Shown: positions 36,801 to 45,355 of the stretch, piece after piece | Layout of the letters: each line of letters starts with the position of its first letter | Position numbering within the stretch: the first letter of the stretch is position 1 | Assembly: GCF_024347355.1 (NCBI RefSeq) | Contig: NZ_AP025467.1 | Span: 62,001-126,000, forward strand | Reading direction: 5' to 3' | Length of the DNA: 64,000 nt | Origin: Vibrio chagasii | Lineage (GTDB): Bacteria > Pseudomonadota > Gammaproteobacteria > Enterobacterales > Vibrionaceae | The notes under the pieces: model-generated | What the model saw: only the letters and a program-made list of their open reading frames with translations | What the model was told of the DNA's origin: nothing | Databases searched by the model: none | Position numbers and translations under genes: made by a program

Positions 36801-39800
36801 TGATACTGGGTCAGTAACAGCGGGCGATTTATCCTTCAACATCACACAAAACGATGACCTGAAAGGGTCATTAACTATTAAATCCTATGCACCAAACGGG
36901 ATCGTAAACGGCACATATGTGTTAGCTAGCCATCAAGAAGCAGACGAAAAGATCCAAAGTCTTAATTCTTCTTTAGTTGTTGTTCCTACAACCTTGTTTA
37001 TCAACTCCAAAAATGGAATAGTTCCACTTAAAACTGGCTTAGAACCAATCTCTATAGGGCTTCTACCTCCTGCAACACCTGAAGATGACTTGCAGAACAC
37101 ACCGGTATTTGGAATTCAAGAATATTTATCTAGCCTAAATCAAGAATCTATCGTTGGCTCCTTACTACCCGAGTTTAATACCGATAAATCAATGACTTTA
37201 GTCAACGATACTTGGTACGAATATGTTCCAGACATGGCCACTCCAGGAGATAAACTACCAACATATTTACCACAAGATACTTTGTCAAAACTAAACGATG
37301 GAGTACTGGCGCTTGATGAATTTGAAAATGAATTGGATCACGACCTAGACGATTTTACCCCTTCAACACCTAACGATGCTGAATTTGCGAACAATGTAAA
37401 TATGGCTCTATCAGGCGATGAGTTCCCAGCATTCGATCTTGATGAGGATGAGCTGGCTTATCTAGACAGTAATGAACCACTAAATAAACCTTACTCAGAT
37501 ATGGCTCAAGAAGGCATATTGGATTCAATGATTTTTGATTCAAGCAATACCATTGACCCTGATATCGATGCCGTACTGAGCGATAACATCCCACAGAATG
37601 AACCAAGCGAAGGATTTGTACCGGACGCTGAAATCGAAACAATGCTAGATTCAGATTTAGAAATTGAGTCAGATGGGATAGTTGAGCAACTAACATTAGA
37701 GACCGATGCAACTCAAGAGGAAGCAATATTTGATTTTGAAGGTCTTGCTGAACGTGACTTCTTATTTGATGACTTTGATGAAGATTTAGATTCGGCGCTT
37801 GAAGATTTTACTGGGGATCTCGATAGCCCCGATCTTGAAGAGCAACAATCGAACATTGAAAAAATAACTCCTACCAATTATGAGGTTGAAGTCGAACTTT
37901 CGAATCAAATAGACCTAACATCCCTTGCCGAAGAAAATTCGCATGAGAAAGAGCCACAGGAAAGCTCAACCCTCGATAGAATTAAAACTTCAGCTGTTAA
38001 ACACGCTAGCAACTTAGCTTCGATCATGAAGGGGGTTCGAATCCTTGATGCTAAAGATAAAGCTATAGATCAACCACGAAATAATGCTATCAGCCTAGAT
38101 GCTACTGAGACGCAACAGAGCGCACCTGAAAAAAACACTAACGAAGAGGTCTCTATAAGTGAAACAACGCAAATAGAGACCACACAGCCATTAGAAGAGC
38201 CAAAGAACTATGAATTAGGTAATGAAGCTGTACCACACAGCTCTGAAGCACAAACTGTTGAGAAAGAAACCCGCTCTGACAACCAAGCAAATAGCCTAAG
38301 TTTAGTGAGCGAAATACTGAAACAATTGACAAATAATCCCGTCAAGTACGAGAAATCATTTGATGTTACAGGTGAATGGGCAACTGCTAATACTGTATTG
38401 AACCTAAAAGGCGGCGTTTCAGTAGATTCAAATAACTACTCAGTACAGAATGAGTTAAACATTGCTCCTAACAAGATAGTTAAAACAGATGTAAATCGTC
38501 CTTCGAAAGAGAACTTAAGGTCGATATTAGAGCGTTCTAAACTAAAAGCGTGGGGGAAAAAGGTTACTGATAATTCAATCCAGAGCCAAGTTGAGTTTTT
38601 CGCTGAACAGTCTGAAGCGATTGAACAACGCGCAACCAAAGCGGTGAACGACACAACAGCTGAGATCGATCTCAACTCTCCGTCTGGTGAGGTTATTGAA
38701 CCAAACACCTCCATTGCATCTGAAGTCAATCAGCCAATAGAAAAGCAATCCAACGCCGATATTAATGTTGAGCAACACGAAACATCAACAAGCCAAAATT
38801 CAGACATCACAGAGCAACTGGAGCTTTTACTTGAATTACTGAAGTCCGGAGACCTTGGCAAATCTGAACTGTCAAACTTGCTAAACAACTATTCAAAAGT
38901 TGAAGAAAGAGTTGAAGCAAAAACTCCTTCAAACAATAGAAATGAAACACCTCAGAATACTAACGCAACCGCAACCAAGCACACCAATACCGATTTATCC
39001 ACTGAACAAGCCGCAACGGTTAGTTCATCGGCACATGTTCAAGATAAGGAAATATCAGATTTTTGGGAGTTTGAATATGATACATCTACTAAAGCGAGTG
39101 ACTTTTTGGAAAAAGCCGAAGAGTTGGTTGGAGACAAAGGAAAGTCAGCTGTCCTCAAGAAAGCTGCATTCCTTATGACTGCTAGTGAAGACCCAAACGC
39201 CGACATTAACTCCCTGGCTCAAAACGCAATTTCAATAATGGTGGAAATGGAAGGGCCTAAAAGTGACCTTCAAAAACAGGAATACGCATCGAAAGCTAAG
39301 GATATAGCCAATTGGCTCGACTCTACAGCAAAGGTTGGACTATTAATTGAGAGCACGAGAAATGACGCCGGTTATGTAGATAAATTCTCGACTTTGCCAC
39401 AAAACATCAAAGATAAAATTCACGAATATTTAGTGAACCCAGTTAACGAAGTTAAGAAAACAGAAGAGCCTATTTTCAAATCATGGATGTGCATCAAAGA
39501 CAGCATTGAAAAAAGGCAAATTCCTGTCGAGACGATGAAACAAGCGATTATTGGCGCATGGAACATTCAGCCAAGACAAGGTGTACATGCTAGTGAATAT
39601 TCGTCTGCCAATGGAAAGTTAAGAAAAGGTATCGACAAGTTTATTAAGAAAGCTACGGATGCTGGCTTAATCTATCCTTGTCCAACAGACAACTCCGCTT
39701 GGTCATATATTGATCCAATTGACAAAAGTGAGAAAACCATCACTAAGTCGGACTTTAAGTTTAAGACTGCCGCCATGGTTGCGGCTGCAGAAGTTCAGTC

Positions 39801-40011
39801 TGCAATAGATATTCCGCGTAATGCAAAGAAGTGGGCTAGACAGGACATAGCCATTCAGGCAGGGCAGGTATTCGAGGAGTTGACATCTATACCGTCACCA
39901 TACGGAGAGCTTCGCGAAGCCAAACATTCTTACATGCCAGCAGGAAGACGCTTGGAAGGAAGCAAACAGCACAAAGATATAATGAAAGAGACTGAGGTAA
40001 ACCTAGGATGA
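33853..40011 (+). CDS. Giant TOPRIM (primase-like) conjugation protein
   Basis: A 2052-residue cytoplasmic protein. The N-terminal third has a coiled-coil (about 355-405) and then a TOPRIM domain of the plasmid-primase type: TIITAEGVATAGSLYIAAK with the catalytic glutamate near 514, a VVVVASMFAFNIKYAVE strand-helix, and AADNDCWNK with the DxD-type acids near 562-564. Residues about 1155-1335 are strongly acidic, and 1380-1740 is low-complexity linker. The C-terminal 250 residues form a second globular helical domain. It may be the counterpart of the IncI Sog primase, carried into recipients; no relaxase motif is visible. The most likely role is primer synthesis on transferred strands. Confidence 0.65.
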   Translation: MNRNITKPQNIAEQIRSTLQGTVFAKEKARGKTQLREFSFPFGKYPKDVSTSPFLSDYVNSTGKGDELVTREWAETRWATSIALAIHYISGHEVYSAKPMKELRAARAVLNKAPWKTDQHRLALENFHRVWQTRFDPNHNSEAILNKTYEAQANLLNEFIDNAVQLGCVDSDTLFRLEPLIKESITAFNNGAKERELVKANTDSVRRVLYELMLTDTYQSNSQSAPHLAERMLKTHLPELQQFADAQRYAGAKKTLDFDINIGAYVDGANISINGSKVGGIADKFHNSSDKRSEWTVSAGFKQFDDTGYVALTSKISLVGRDSSDITFKPDFRGWLEMLPHSPSGTEAALTTEKAKIAYTEKRNALNEQIEQSIQESEKKHAERLLRLKKEAEERQVKVNKLIDQNYDLQIVTKDSAKGTQLEKKHITELLEFPELHGLFRHSSLHDIPAVSIQMGLDTENTRGLQFLANPPYQWGKEDKTNKMFEVMSDDMKNNFVQLGDVSGNSTIITAEGVATAGSLYIAAKRKNLDVVVVASMFAFNIKYAVEHYSKTYPNNPLINAADNDCWNKVPNESGSHDLRSINDNAGVRVAMELYDQYGVTSFGPDWQDESIVNEASRLKTTDFNDYFEIYSYEEALTYIGNVIEKEINRNPLPLNQVTPSQQYVNSLPGDFENVFEVYGLDANLQTAAFVDHDFNPKGSPVQTQETEQLVKEEQKPIPNETKAPLKTVTGYEVQRLNDGEWTSIETSNSPEDILLKQNTEKQYAIEDAYANLVETGTPADVAFSKSVAFVESTYRCLDLENKKPFTSAQTFNDAKDLKLEKPVVLLIENENGKFTRPIRIDSDGSFIIGGKKTNEQPTFIGRNEISSTIKSVLNELYFNEKGSYDWVTEEHFILRTIDENGKPDRESSRTFNTEFNCNVEDAQKELLSTENIDVKFLNEVELVGLTCSTTDEKQPIKTVQVNKNELAYEVDKLKKNPSIIDIDTGSVTAGDLSFNITQNDDLKGSLTIKSYAPNGIVNGTYVLASHQEADEKIQSLNSSLVVVPTTLFINSKNGIVPLKTGLEPISIGLLPPATPEDDLQNTPVFGIQEYLSSLNQESIVGSLLPEFNTDKSMTLVNDTWYEYVPDMATPGDKLPTYLPQDTLSKLNDGVLALDEFENELDHDLDDFTPSTPNDAEFANNVNMALSGDEFPAFDLDEDELAYLDSNEPLNKPYSDMAQEGILDSMIFDSSNTIDPDIDAVLSDNIPQNEPSEGFVPDAEIETMLDSDLEIESDGIVEQLTLETDATQEEAIFDFEGLAERDFLFDDFDEDLDSALEDFTGDLDSPDLEEQQSNIEKITPTNYEVEVELSNQIDLTSLAEENSHEKEPQESSTLDRIKTSAVKHASNLASIMKGVRILDAKDKAIDQPRNNAISLDATETQQSAPEKNTNEEVSISETTQIETTQPLEEPKNYELGNEAVPHSSEAQTVEKETRSDNQANSLSLVSEILKQLTNNPVKYEKSFDVTGEWATANTVLNLKGGVSVDSNNYSVQNELNIAPNKIVKTDVNRPSKENLRSILERSKLKAWGKKVTDNSIQSQVEFFAEQSEAIEQRATKAVNDTTAEIDLNSPSGEVIEPNTSIASEVNQPIEKQSNADINVEQHETSTSQNSDITEQLELLLELLKSGDLGKSELSNLLNNYSKVEERVEAKTPSNNRNETPQNTNATATKHTNTDLSTEQAATVSSSAHVQDKEISDFWEFEYDTSTKASDFLEKAEELVGDKGKSAVLKKAAFLMTASEDPNADINSLAQNAISIMVEMEGPKSDLQKQEYASKAKDIANWLDSTAKVGLLIESTRNDAGYVDKFSTLPQNIKDKIHEYLVNPVNEVKKTEEPIFKSWMCIKDSIEKRQIPVETMKQAIIGAWNIQPRQGVHASEYSSANGKLRKGIDKFIKKATDAGLIYPCPTDNSAWSYIDPIDKSEKTITKSDFKFKTAAMVAAAEVQSAIDIPRNAKKWARQDIAIQAGQVFEELTSIPSPYGELREAKHSYMPAGRRLEGSKQHKDIMKETEVNLG

Positions 40012-40778
40012 TAAGTTTTGATTTGTTTGCAGCACTTATCCTTGGCTCAATACTAGGAAAGCTAGTCTTCTTCACGAGTATAAGGTTGCCTGAAATGGAA
40101 GAAATTGAAATCAGGGATGATCTGAAAGCCTACTTTCAATTAGAACTTGCATCTGAACCTACAATTCCAAGAATGGACCCTGATTTTTTCAATAAGGCAA
40201 CATATTGGTTTCCCTTTTGGTACATGGGCGCGATGGTGAAGTCTTATGGAAATACGACAGGAACAAAATTAGAGGTCGTAATCTTTGAGGTAATATCCTT
40301 TTTATTGGTTTTCGGAGTCATTCAGTATTGGGGATACACTCTAGACTCTGTTTTCATCCTAGCTTTAGTTTCGCTTACTTCAATAGCTCTTGTTGTCGAT
40401 CTCTCTGCGTCACTTTTACCTGAAAAGTTAACATATGGCCTAATGTGGATTGGCTTACTTCATAGTATATATGGAGAAACTCAAGTAACTGTAAATGATG
40501 CGATTTTGGGCGTCATACTAGGCTACCTGCTAATGAATACCCTCAACTTAGTAAATCGCTGGTGGAAAGGTAACATAGCCTTTGCTTATGGAGACTTAAG
40601 GCTCATTGCTGCGTTGGGAGCGTGGGTAGGCTTTAAAGATATCTACCTCGTAGTTATCATTTCATTAACCATCTTTGTGGTACTAAATTTCACCCTTTCA
40701 AAAAAGAACTATCCTTTTGCTCCAGTGATTCTCTTCAGTTTTTACTCTGCTACATTGTTTACTTGGGTGCAGCACTAA
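40008..40778 (+). CDS. Prepilin peptidase (A24 family)
   Basis: A 256-residue polytopic aspartyl protease that cleaves the leaders of PilS and PilV. One catalytic aspartate is in VVDLSASLLPEKLTYG near residue 131, the other in the AYGDLRLIAALGAW motif near 195 (usual GxGDxKL). The cytoplasmic methyltransferase-type cysteine domain of bifunctional enzymes is absent, as in PilU/TcpJ-type enzymes with short N-termini. It overlaps the giant primase-like gene by 4 bases and ends the operon before a strong terminator. Its location 23 kb from the pilus genes is notable. Confidence 0.85.
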   Translation: MISFDLFAALILGSILGKLVFFTSIRLPEMEEIEIRDDLKAYFQLELASEPTIPRMDPDFFNKATYWFPFWYMGAMVKSYGNTTGTKLEVVIFEVISFLLVFGVIQYWGYTLDSVFILALVSLTSIALVVDLSASLLPEKLTYGLMWIGLLHSIYGETQVTVNDAILGVILGYLLMNTLNLVNRWWKGNIAFAYGDLRLIAALGAWVGFKDIYLVVIISLTIFVVLNFTLSKKNYPFAPVILFSFYSATLFTWVQH

Positions 40779-40807
40779 GACTCAAGCATCAACCATAGAA
40801 ACTAAAT

Positions 40808-40838
40808 AAAAAAAAGCGAACAAGAGTTCGCTTTTTTT
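40808..40838. terminator. Bidirectional intrinsic terminator
   Basis: AAAAAAGCGAAC, loop AAGA, GTTCGCTTTTTTT. The A and T runs on both sides let it stop transcription from the prepilin peptidase operon and from the convergent minus-strand gene. Confidence 0.88.
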
Positions 40839-40842
40839 GGGG

Positions 40843-41262
40843 CTACTTTTGGTAATGACTGTCGACTATATCGAGAATCTTCTTAAGCGCTTCTTCATTA
40901 CTAGGAGAGTTCCACATCGTACTATAGGCTTGAACTCTGTCAATCGTACTGAGAGACAGAGCCATAGAGCTTGAACTTTTTCTAGCTCTATTTGTTTTAG
41001 CAAAGTAGGAGCTTTTAAGGTTCTTGATTCTGCTGCAAGGAAACTGTCCCAACAACTCTATCAAGTGCTTATCTACACGAACATCAATGTCAACGCCATC
41101 TAACTTTGATTTATCAAATTTCGAAGATAGCTTTCTGAATTTTGATATAGAGGAGCATCTGTTTAGTTCCAGACTGGAATCAGATAGAGAAACTAACCAT
41201 TGAAGAAAGCCAGGCTTATTGGAATTCCTCATAGCCAAAATATCCAATGGTCCTTTACTCAT
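40843..41262 (-). CDS. Hypothetical protein
   Basis: A 139-residue basic, helical protein (many K, R and S) without signal peptide or membrane segments. No recognised motif. It overlaps the upstream small membrane-protein gene by 8 bases and is the last gene of a three-gene minus-strand unit headed by the 753-residue protein. Function unknown. Confidence 0.55.
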   Translation of the reverse strand: MSKGPLDILAMRNSNKPGFLQWLVSLSDSSLELNRCSSISKFRKLSSKFDKSKLDGVDIDVRVDKHLIELLGQFPCSRIKNLKSSYFAKTNRARKSSSSMALSLSTIDRVQAYSTMWNSPSNEEALKKILDIVDSHYQK

Positions 41263-41572
41263 AGCTAGGCACCTTCACTTCAAAACTCATGATTAATGAA
41301 ATAATCACCCAACCACTTATCATTGCAGATTCCGATAATGGTTGGAAAACCAAACATAAGGTACAGAAAGCACAAGCAATTGCTCCAAACAGTACCTTGT
41401 TTGAGTTGATAATATGAGGGTTGAAGTACCCAAGAGCTAAAACTAACAAGCCAAATGAAAAGGTCAGTGAACCAATTGCCAATTCAACTGAAAAATTGAG
41501 TATTGCAACTAAAGCACTCACAAGGGACATCAATAAAACTACGAACATAATCTTTTGAATGTACTTGTTCAT
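41255..41572 (-). CDS. Small membrane protein
   Basis: A 105-residue protein with about four short hydrophobic segments covering nearly the whole chain. No family recognised. GAGGTC precedes the ATG closely. It lies 14 bp after the 753-residue gene and overlaps the next gene, so the three are probably co-transcribed. Confidence 0.6.
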   Translation of the reverse strand: MNKYIQKIMFVVLLMSLVSALVAILNFSVELAIGSLTFSFGLLVLALGYFNPHIINSNKVLFGAIACAFCTLCLVFQPLSESAMISGWVIISLIMSFEVKVPSYE

Positions 41573-41586
41573 AAGGACCTCGTTTA

Positions 41587-43848
41587 TTAACTAAATTCTA
41601 ACTCAGCTTGCTTTGAAGCTTCGGAGCCTACATAAGAATATTCAGCTTTCCTAACTCTAACTAAAGCAGGACTGTAACTAACATGCTGATTGAAATGACC
41701 AAGTGCATGCGCCGTTTCTTCTTTAACTGATTCGTTTAAGATTAAAGATCTAAACTCATCAATATCCGTCTCGCAGCTACCGCTTGTTGATACATTGAGA
41801 GTCTTAATACATTTAAGAATCAAGTCGTTATATTTATCATTTGGTTCAGGTAACCGGTCAATCTCAGTGTCAATATTCGAAATCGACTCCACCAAAACCC
41901 TATAGCGAACAAGATCCGCAAATTTCAGAATTTCAGTTTCACTAAATTCAGATAAATCAATAGCTGGCACGAAGTTAAGGATCGTATCCAATTGGTCTTT
42001 TACCATGTTAGAGGCGACAATATTTTTGTCTGACTCATCACCATGATTAACTGCAAAGTACTCCATTAACTCCACAGAGATTTTTTGAGCCAAGCTAATA
42101 ATTTGTTGTTCAATAGTTTCGTCAGATTTAGAAAAAAGAAGCTGCACAGTATTTAAATGTGTTTCAGCGTAAGCAACTCTCCGCAACTCAGCTTTGCAAG
42201 GCTTAGAGTCAAAATTACCTGCTTTTTCGAACTTTTTAATGGACCTATTCAATCTAACTAGCTCTTCTTCTAGTTTCATCGGTCGCTGAGAAAAATCTGA
42301 ACATTCGGCTTTTAAAAGTCTTAAATCAGACGATTGAGACTCTAACGATAGCAAAGTTTTAGTCGGTGTTTTCTTCGCTGCCTTAGCTTCACGAATTTGG
42401 TCACGAGTCTTTGCTATGTTGGCATTAACTATTTTCAACTTTTCTTTGTAACCACTAATCAAAGATAGATACAAATCTTGAAGGGCCTTTCTGGATGAAG
42501 CCATTGTAGATTTATGAACATCGATAGCTGGTCTAGTTAAACTTTGAAGCTTCGCAACATACGCAGGTGAAATTTTGTACTTATTTCCTGATACATGAAT
42601 TTCATCACCAGCAATGATTTCATCCAATCGCTCAATGTAATGTTCCGAGGCAAGCTTAGCCATTGTAGCCATGCCTTTAGATTTAAACTCCGATTGAGAA
42701 AGCGTTTGTGTTGGAGAAGTCGATAAAACATCCATAAGTACCTGTTCCGACCATCGCAAGTTTGCCGTAACGTTTTCTTTTAATAGCGGAGTAGGGCGGA
42801 GGATATTGTTTTCATCAATAGTACAAAGCTTGGTCGTTACAAAGTACCGGATTGCATCATTTATGCTAAATGGAATATCAGAGCCATACGAAACCATTTG
42901 TAAGAAATTAGACCGCTCTTGGAAATGAGATTCAACTGACTCACCTTTAAGAACGCGAGCCTGTGCCCTAACGGCTCTTGAAATCTGAGAAGCGAAAAGC
43001 GATACATGTATCTCGTCTACACAAAGAAATATTTTGGCCGCGAATCTCGATATTCTATTGTCTAAAGAGCTAGTGAATGTGAAGTAGCCTTTTTTCTCAT
43101 CCAACCAAAGGAAGTCCTTGTGGCCTACCAATAGAGAATGAGCCAGCTCTTCACGTTTATTTACAGGAAGCTTTTTAGGCATCAAAGGCAGTAGGGTTTG
43201 CTCCTGCAACATTCCATTGAATTTTATTGCTCGTTCAGTATGAGACAACAAAACGTCTAGCTTTGTACCAAAACTATTTGGAACTAAAAACAACAAGCAC
43301 TCGACTGAGTTTCTCGGAGTTGGTCCTTCTTGCTTACCTTTTGACTTAGAAAAGTCAAAATACACTCTGTTTAGCTTTAACGTCTTTTTATTTAACTTTG
43401 ACGGCTTACACTCAAAAATTTTCAGGAGACCGGTAACATCAAATGGACGCTCACTAAAAGGTTTCTCATCTGAATGCGTTAAAGTGAAAGACTTATAATT
43501 AGGGTCAGCTACACGATGAGCCAACAAATCAACCTCAATTGGAGATTGTTTATAAACATAGTCAAATAGGGCGTCATAGAAAGAATCCCATTGCTTTGTT
43601 AGGGCTTTTTTGAAGTTGTCGATGCCTGATGTTCTTAAAACTCGAATACGTTCGCGACTGATAGTTTCGCTAGGAAACTCAACATCAATAACAGACTGTA
43701 TCTCTTCTAAAGTATGAGTACCGTTGCCATCAAGGCCCAACGATAATTCAATAATTCTTGCATTTCGCTTTGGATTCTCTAAGTGATCCAAACCAGATAA
43801 AACCAGTTTCAAGCGCTCAATCAATAACATTTTTTTGTCTGAGGACAT
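41587..43848 (-). CDS. Large protein with sigma-like helix-turn-helix
   Basis: A 753-residue cytoplasmic protein. Residues about 45-80 (THTLEEIQSVIDVEF...ISRERIRVLRTSGIDNF) resemble sigma-70 region 4 or a related helix-turn-helix, where SRERIRQI is the signature. A charged coiled-coil lies about 465-570. The rest is not recognised. It heads a minus-strand operon and is divergent from the gene at 43976 across a 127-bp AT-rich spacer. It could be a transcription regulator or a replication initiator-like DNA-binding protein; the sequence does not decide. Confidence 0.6.
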   Translation of the reverse strand: MSSDKKMLLIERLKLVLSGLDHLENPKRNARIIELSLGLDGNGTHTLEEIQSVIDVEFPSETISRERIRVLRTSGIDNFKKALTKQWDSFYDALFDYVYKQSPIEVDLLAHRVADPNYKSFTLTHSDEKPFSERPFDVTGLLKIFECKPSKLNKKTLKLNRVYFDFSKSKGKQEGPTPRNSVECLLFLVPNSFGTKLDVLLSHTERAIKFNGMLQEQTLLPLMPKKLPVNKREELAHSLLVGHKDFLWLDEKKGYFTFTSSLDNRISRFAAKIFLCVDEIHVSLFASQISRAVRAQARVLKGESVESHFQERSNFLQMVSYGSDIPFSINDAIRYFVTTKLCTIDENNILRPTPLLKENVTANLRWSEQVLMDVLSTSPTQTLSQSEFKSKGMATMAKLASEHYIERLDEIIAGDEIHVSGNKYKISPAYVAKLQSLTRPAIDVHKSTMASSRKALQDLYLSLISGYKEKLKIVNANIAKTRDQIREAKAAKKTPTKTLLSLESQSSDLRLLKAECSDFSQRPMKLEEELVRLNRSIKKFEKAGNFDSKPCKAELRRVAYAETHLNTVQLLFSKSDETIEQQIISLAQKISVELMEYFAVNHGDESDKNIVASNMVKDQLDTILNFVPAIDLSEFSETEILKFADLVRYRVLVESISNIDTEIDRLPEPNDKYNDLILKCIKTLNVSTSGSCETDIDEFRSLILNESVKEETAHALGHFNQHVSYSPALVRVRKAEYSYVGSEASKQAELEFS

Positions 43849-43975
43849 ACTTACACCTAGTAGTTGCGGTTAGGTATTAATATAACATATTAGTTAAGGA
43901 GTGCATTATATGAAAGTATAAACTTTAGCATAAATATGTCATACTCAATTAATATACAACAGCAAGGGGGACGGT

Positions 43976-44710
43976 ATGACAACAGAATGTCAGGTATTAA
44001 AAGGAAAATGGCTTGATTTGTTTAACCAATGCTTGGAGTCAAAAGGAGATTTTCCATACAGCAATGCAGATGGGTTCGAACAAAAATATGAAACATACTT
44101 AAAAAGCGGAATTTTAATAAAACAGAAAGCAAACAAGGCTCTGAGCATCACAGAAGCAAGCAACATCGCTGACAATGCAGCTAAACATGCCATTACAGAT
44201 ATTAGGTATAAATTCCGAGATCGCTGCAGTTCGAAAGAAATACTTAAACAGCTGAGAAATGCTCAGGTTCATCAAATCCCAGGTGAAAAAAAGATTTCAA
44301 ATGAAATGGGGGCACGATTCCAGAATATCGTTGCATCGATACATACGTATATGCTGAGCCCACCAGAAGTTAAATACATCATTTCGAAATTTGAACCTGA
44401 ATTGATTCAGTATGATGCTGAACAATGGGTTTTAACCATCAAAACGTTTGAATTGCACCTTGAAGAAGCCGAACCATCGATAGAGGAGTGCATTGAGCTC
44501 GACAAAATTGCCAAAGCGACAGTGCCTAGTTTGATTTCATACATCCATTCAGGCGATGGTTATGAGGCCGACTGGGGAGAACTTATATCCGACATAAAAA
44601 CGAAGATAAAGTCGATTGTTGCTAATGCAACATACAAATATAAAAAGAAAAATGAAGTTGTAGATATAGACTATATTGAAAAGCTCTTTGATGACACACC
44701 AAGCCAATGA
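43976..44710 (+). CDS. Hypothetical protein
   Basis: A 244-residue soluble helical protein with an acidic C-terminus. AAGGGGGAC lies 6 nt before the ATG. It is monocistronic, divergent from the 753-residue gene, and followed by its own terminator. No recognised domain; a regulatory link to the divergent gene is possible but not shown. Confidence 0.6.
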   Translation: MTTECQVLKGKWLDLFNQCLESKGDFPYSNADGFEQKYETYLKSGILIKQKANKALSITEASNIADNAAKHAITDIRYKFRDRCSSKEILKQLRNAQVHQIPGEKKISNEMGARFQNIVASIHTYMLSPPEVKYIISKFEPELIQYDAEQWVLTIKTFELHLEEAEPSIEECIELDKIAKATVPSLISYIHSGDGYEADWGELISDIKTKIKSIVANATYKYKKKNEVVDIDYIEKLFDDTPSQ

Positions 44711-44718
44711 TAATTATA

Positions 44719-44740
44719 AAGGCCACTAGGTGGCCTTTTT
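44719..44740. terminator. Intrinsic terminator
   Basis: GGCCAC (44721-44726), loop TAG, GTGGCC (44730-44735), TTTTT on the forward strand, with an A-rich stretch before it that gives U residues on the reverse strand. It serves the gene at 43976 and probably the convergent parR-like gene. Confidence 0.85.
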
Positions 44741-44743
44741 GCT

Positions 44744-45337
44744 TTAAGGAAGTAGGGAGCTCATATCAAAATCATTAACATCCACGGACTCTGAAATTCC
44801 CGCCTCACCATCTTTTTGAGGTCCAACTGTAGATGGTTCAAATACGGGCGCTATGCCCATATTTTTAATAGAGTCATTGATTTGATGCAAAGCTGAAACA
44901 ATTGAGCTTACACTTTTATCCGACTCAATACCCCCAACTCTGTTTCTCAAATAACCAACAGCGAGAGCTATGTATTGATTGATAAGCTTAGTCAGACCCC
45001 GAGCATACTTTGTATCTGCACCATTGAAGCTATCAACATGATGAAACAACCCTTTGTGGAAGCGGCTGTGCCTACGGAGTTCTAACGAGTATCGAGTCTT
45101 ACGTTCCGAGACTGAATCTATAGGAGACGTGTTCCAATCAAATACTAGATACTCCTTTGGTAAAACTAAGTTGGCATAATATTCAACTTCATTTGAAGGC
45201 TCTGAATCGATCAAGGAGCCTAGCGAAATTAGCTCATTAAGAACAGATTCATTGCTATCCATATCAGACATGAAGCTTTCAACAACTGCAGCACTAGGGA
45301 AGTTCAAAGTTAGCGTATGCTTCAAAATTTCAGTCAT
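44744..45337 (-). CDS. Partner of ParM-like protein (ParR/StbB position)
   Basis: A 197-residue protein encoded directly after the ParM-like gene, 18 bp apart on the minus strand. In type II partition systems the gene after parM encodes the centromere-binding adaptor ParR. This protein is longer than typical ParR (about 115 residues) and shows no clear ribbon-helix-helix by eye. The functional call is therefore by position. It has an acidic C-terminus (SVDVNDFDMSSLLP). Confidence 0.5.
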   Translation of the reverse strand: MTEILKHTLTLNFPSAAVVESFMSDMDSNESVLNELISLGSLIDSEPSNEVEYYANLVLPKEYLVFDWNTSPIDSVSERKTRYSLELRRHSRFHKGLFHHVDSFNGADTKYARGLTKLINQYIALAVGYLRNRVGGIESDKSVSSIVSALHQINDSIKNMGIAPVFEPSTVGPQKDGEAGISESVDVNDFDMSSLLP

Positions 45338-45355
45338 TGCGCACCAACCTAAAGC

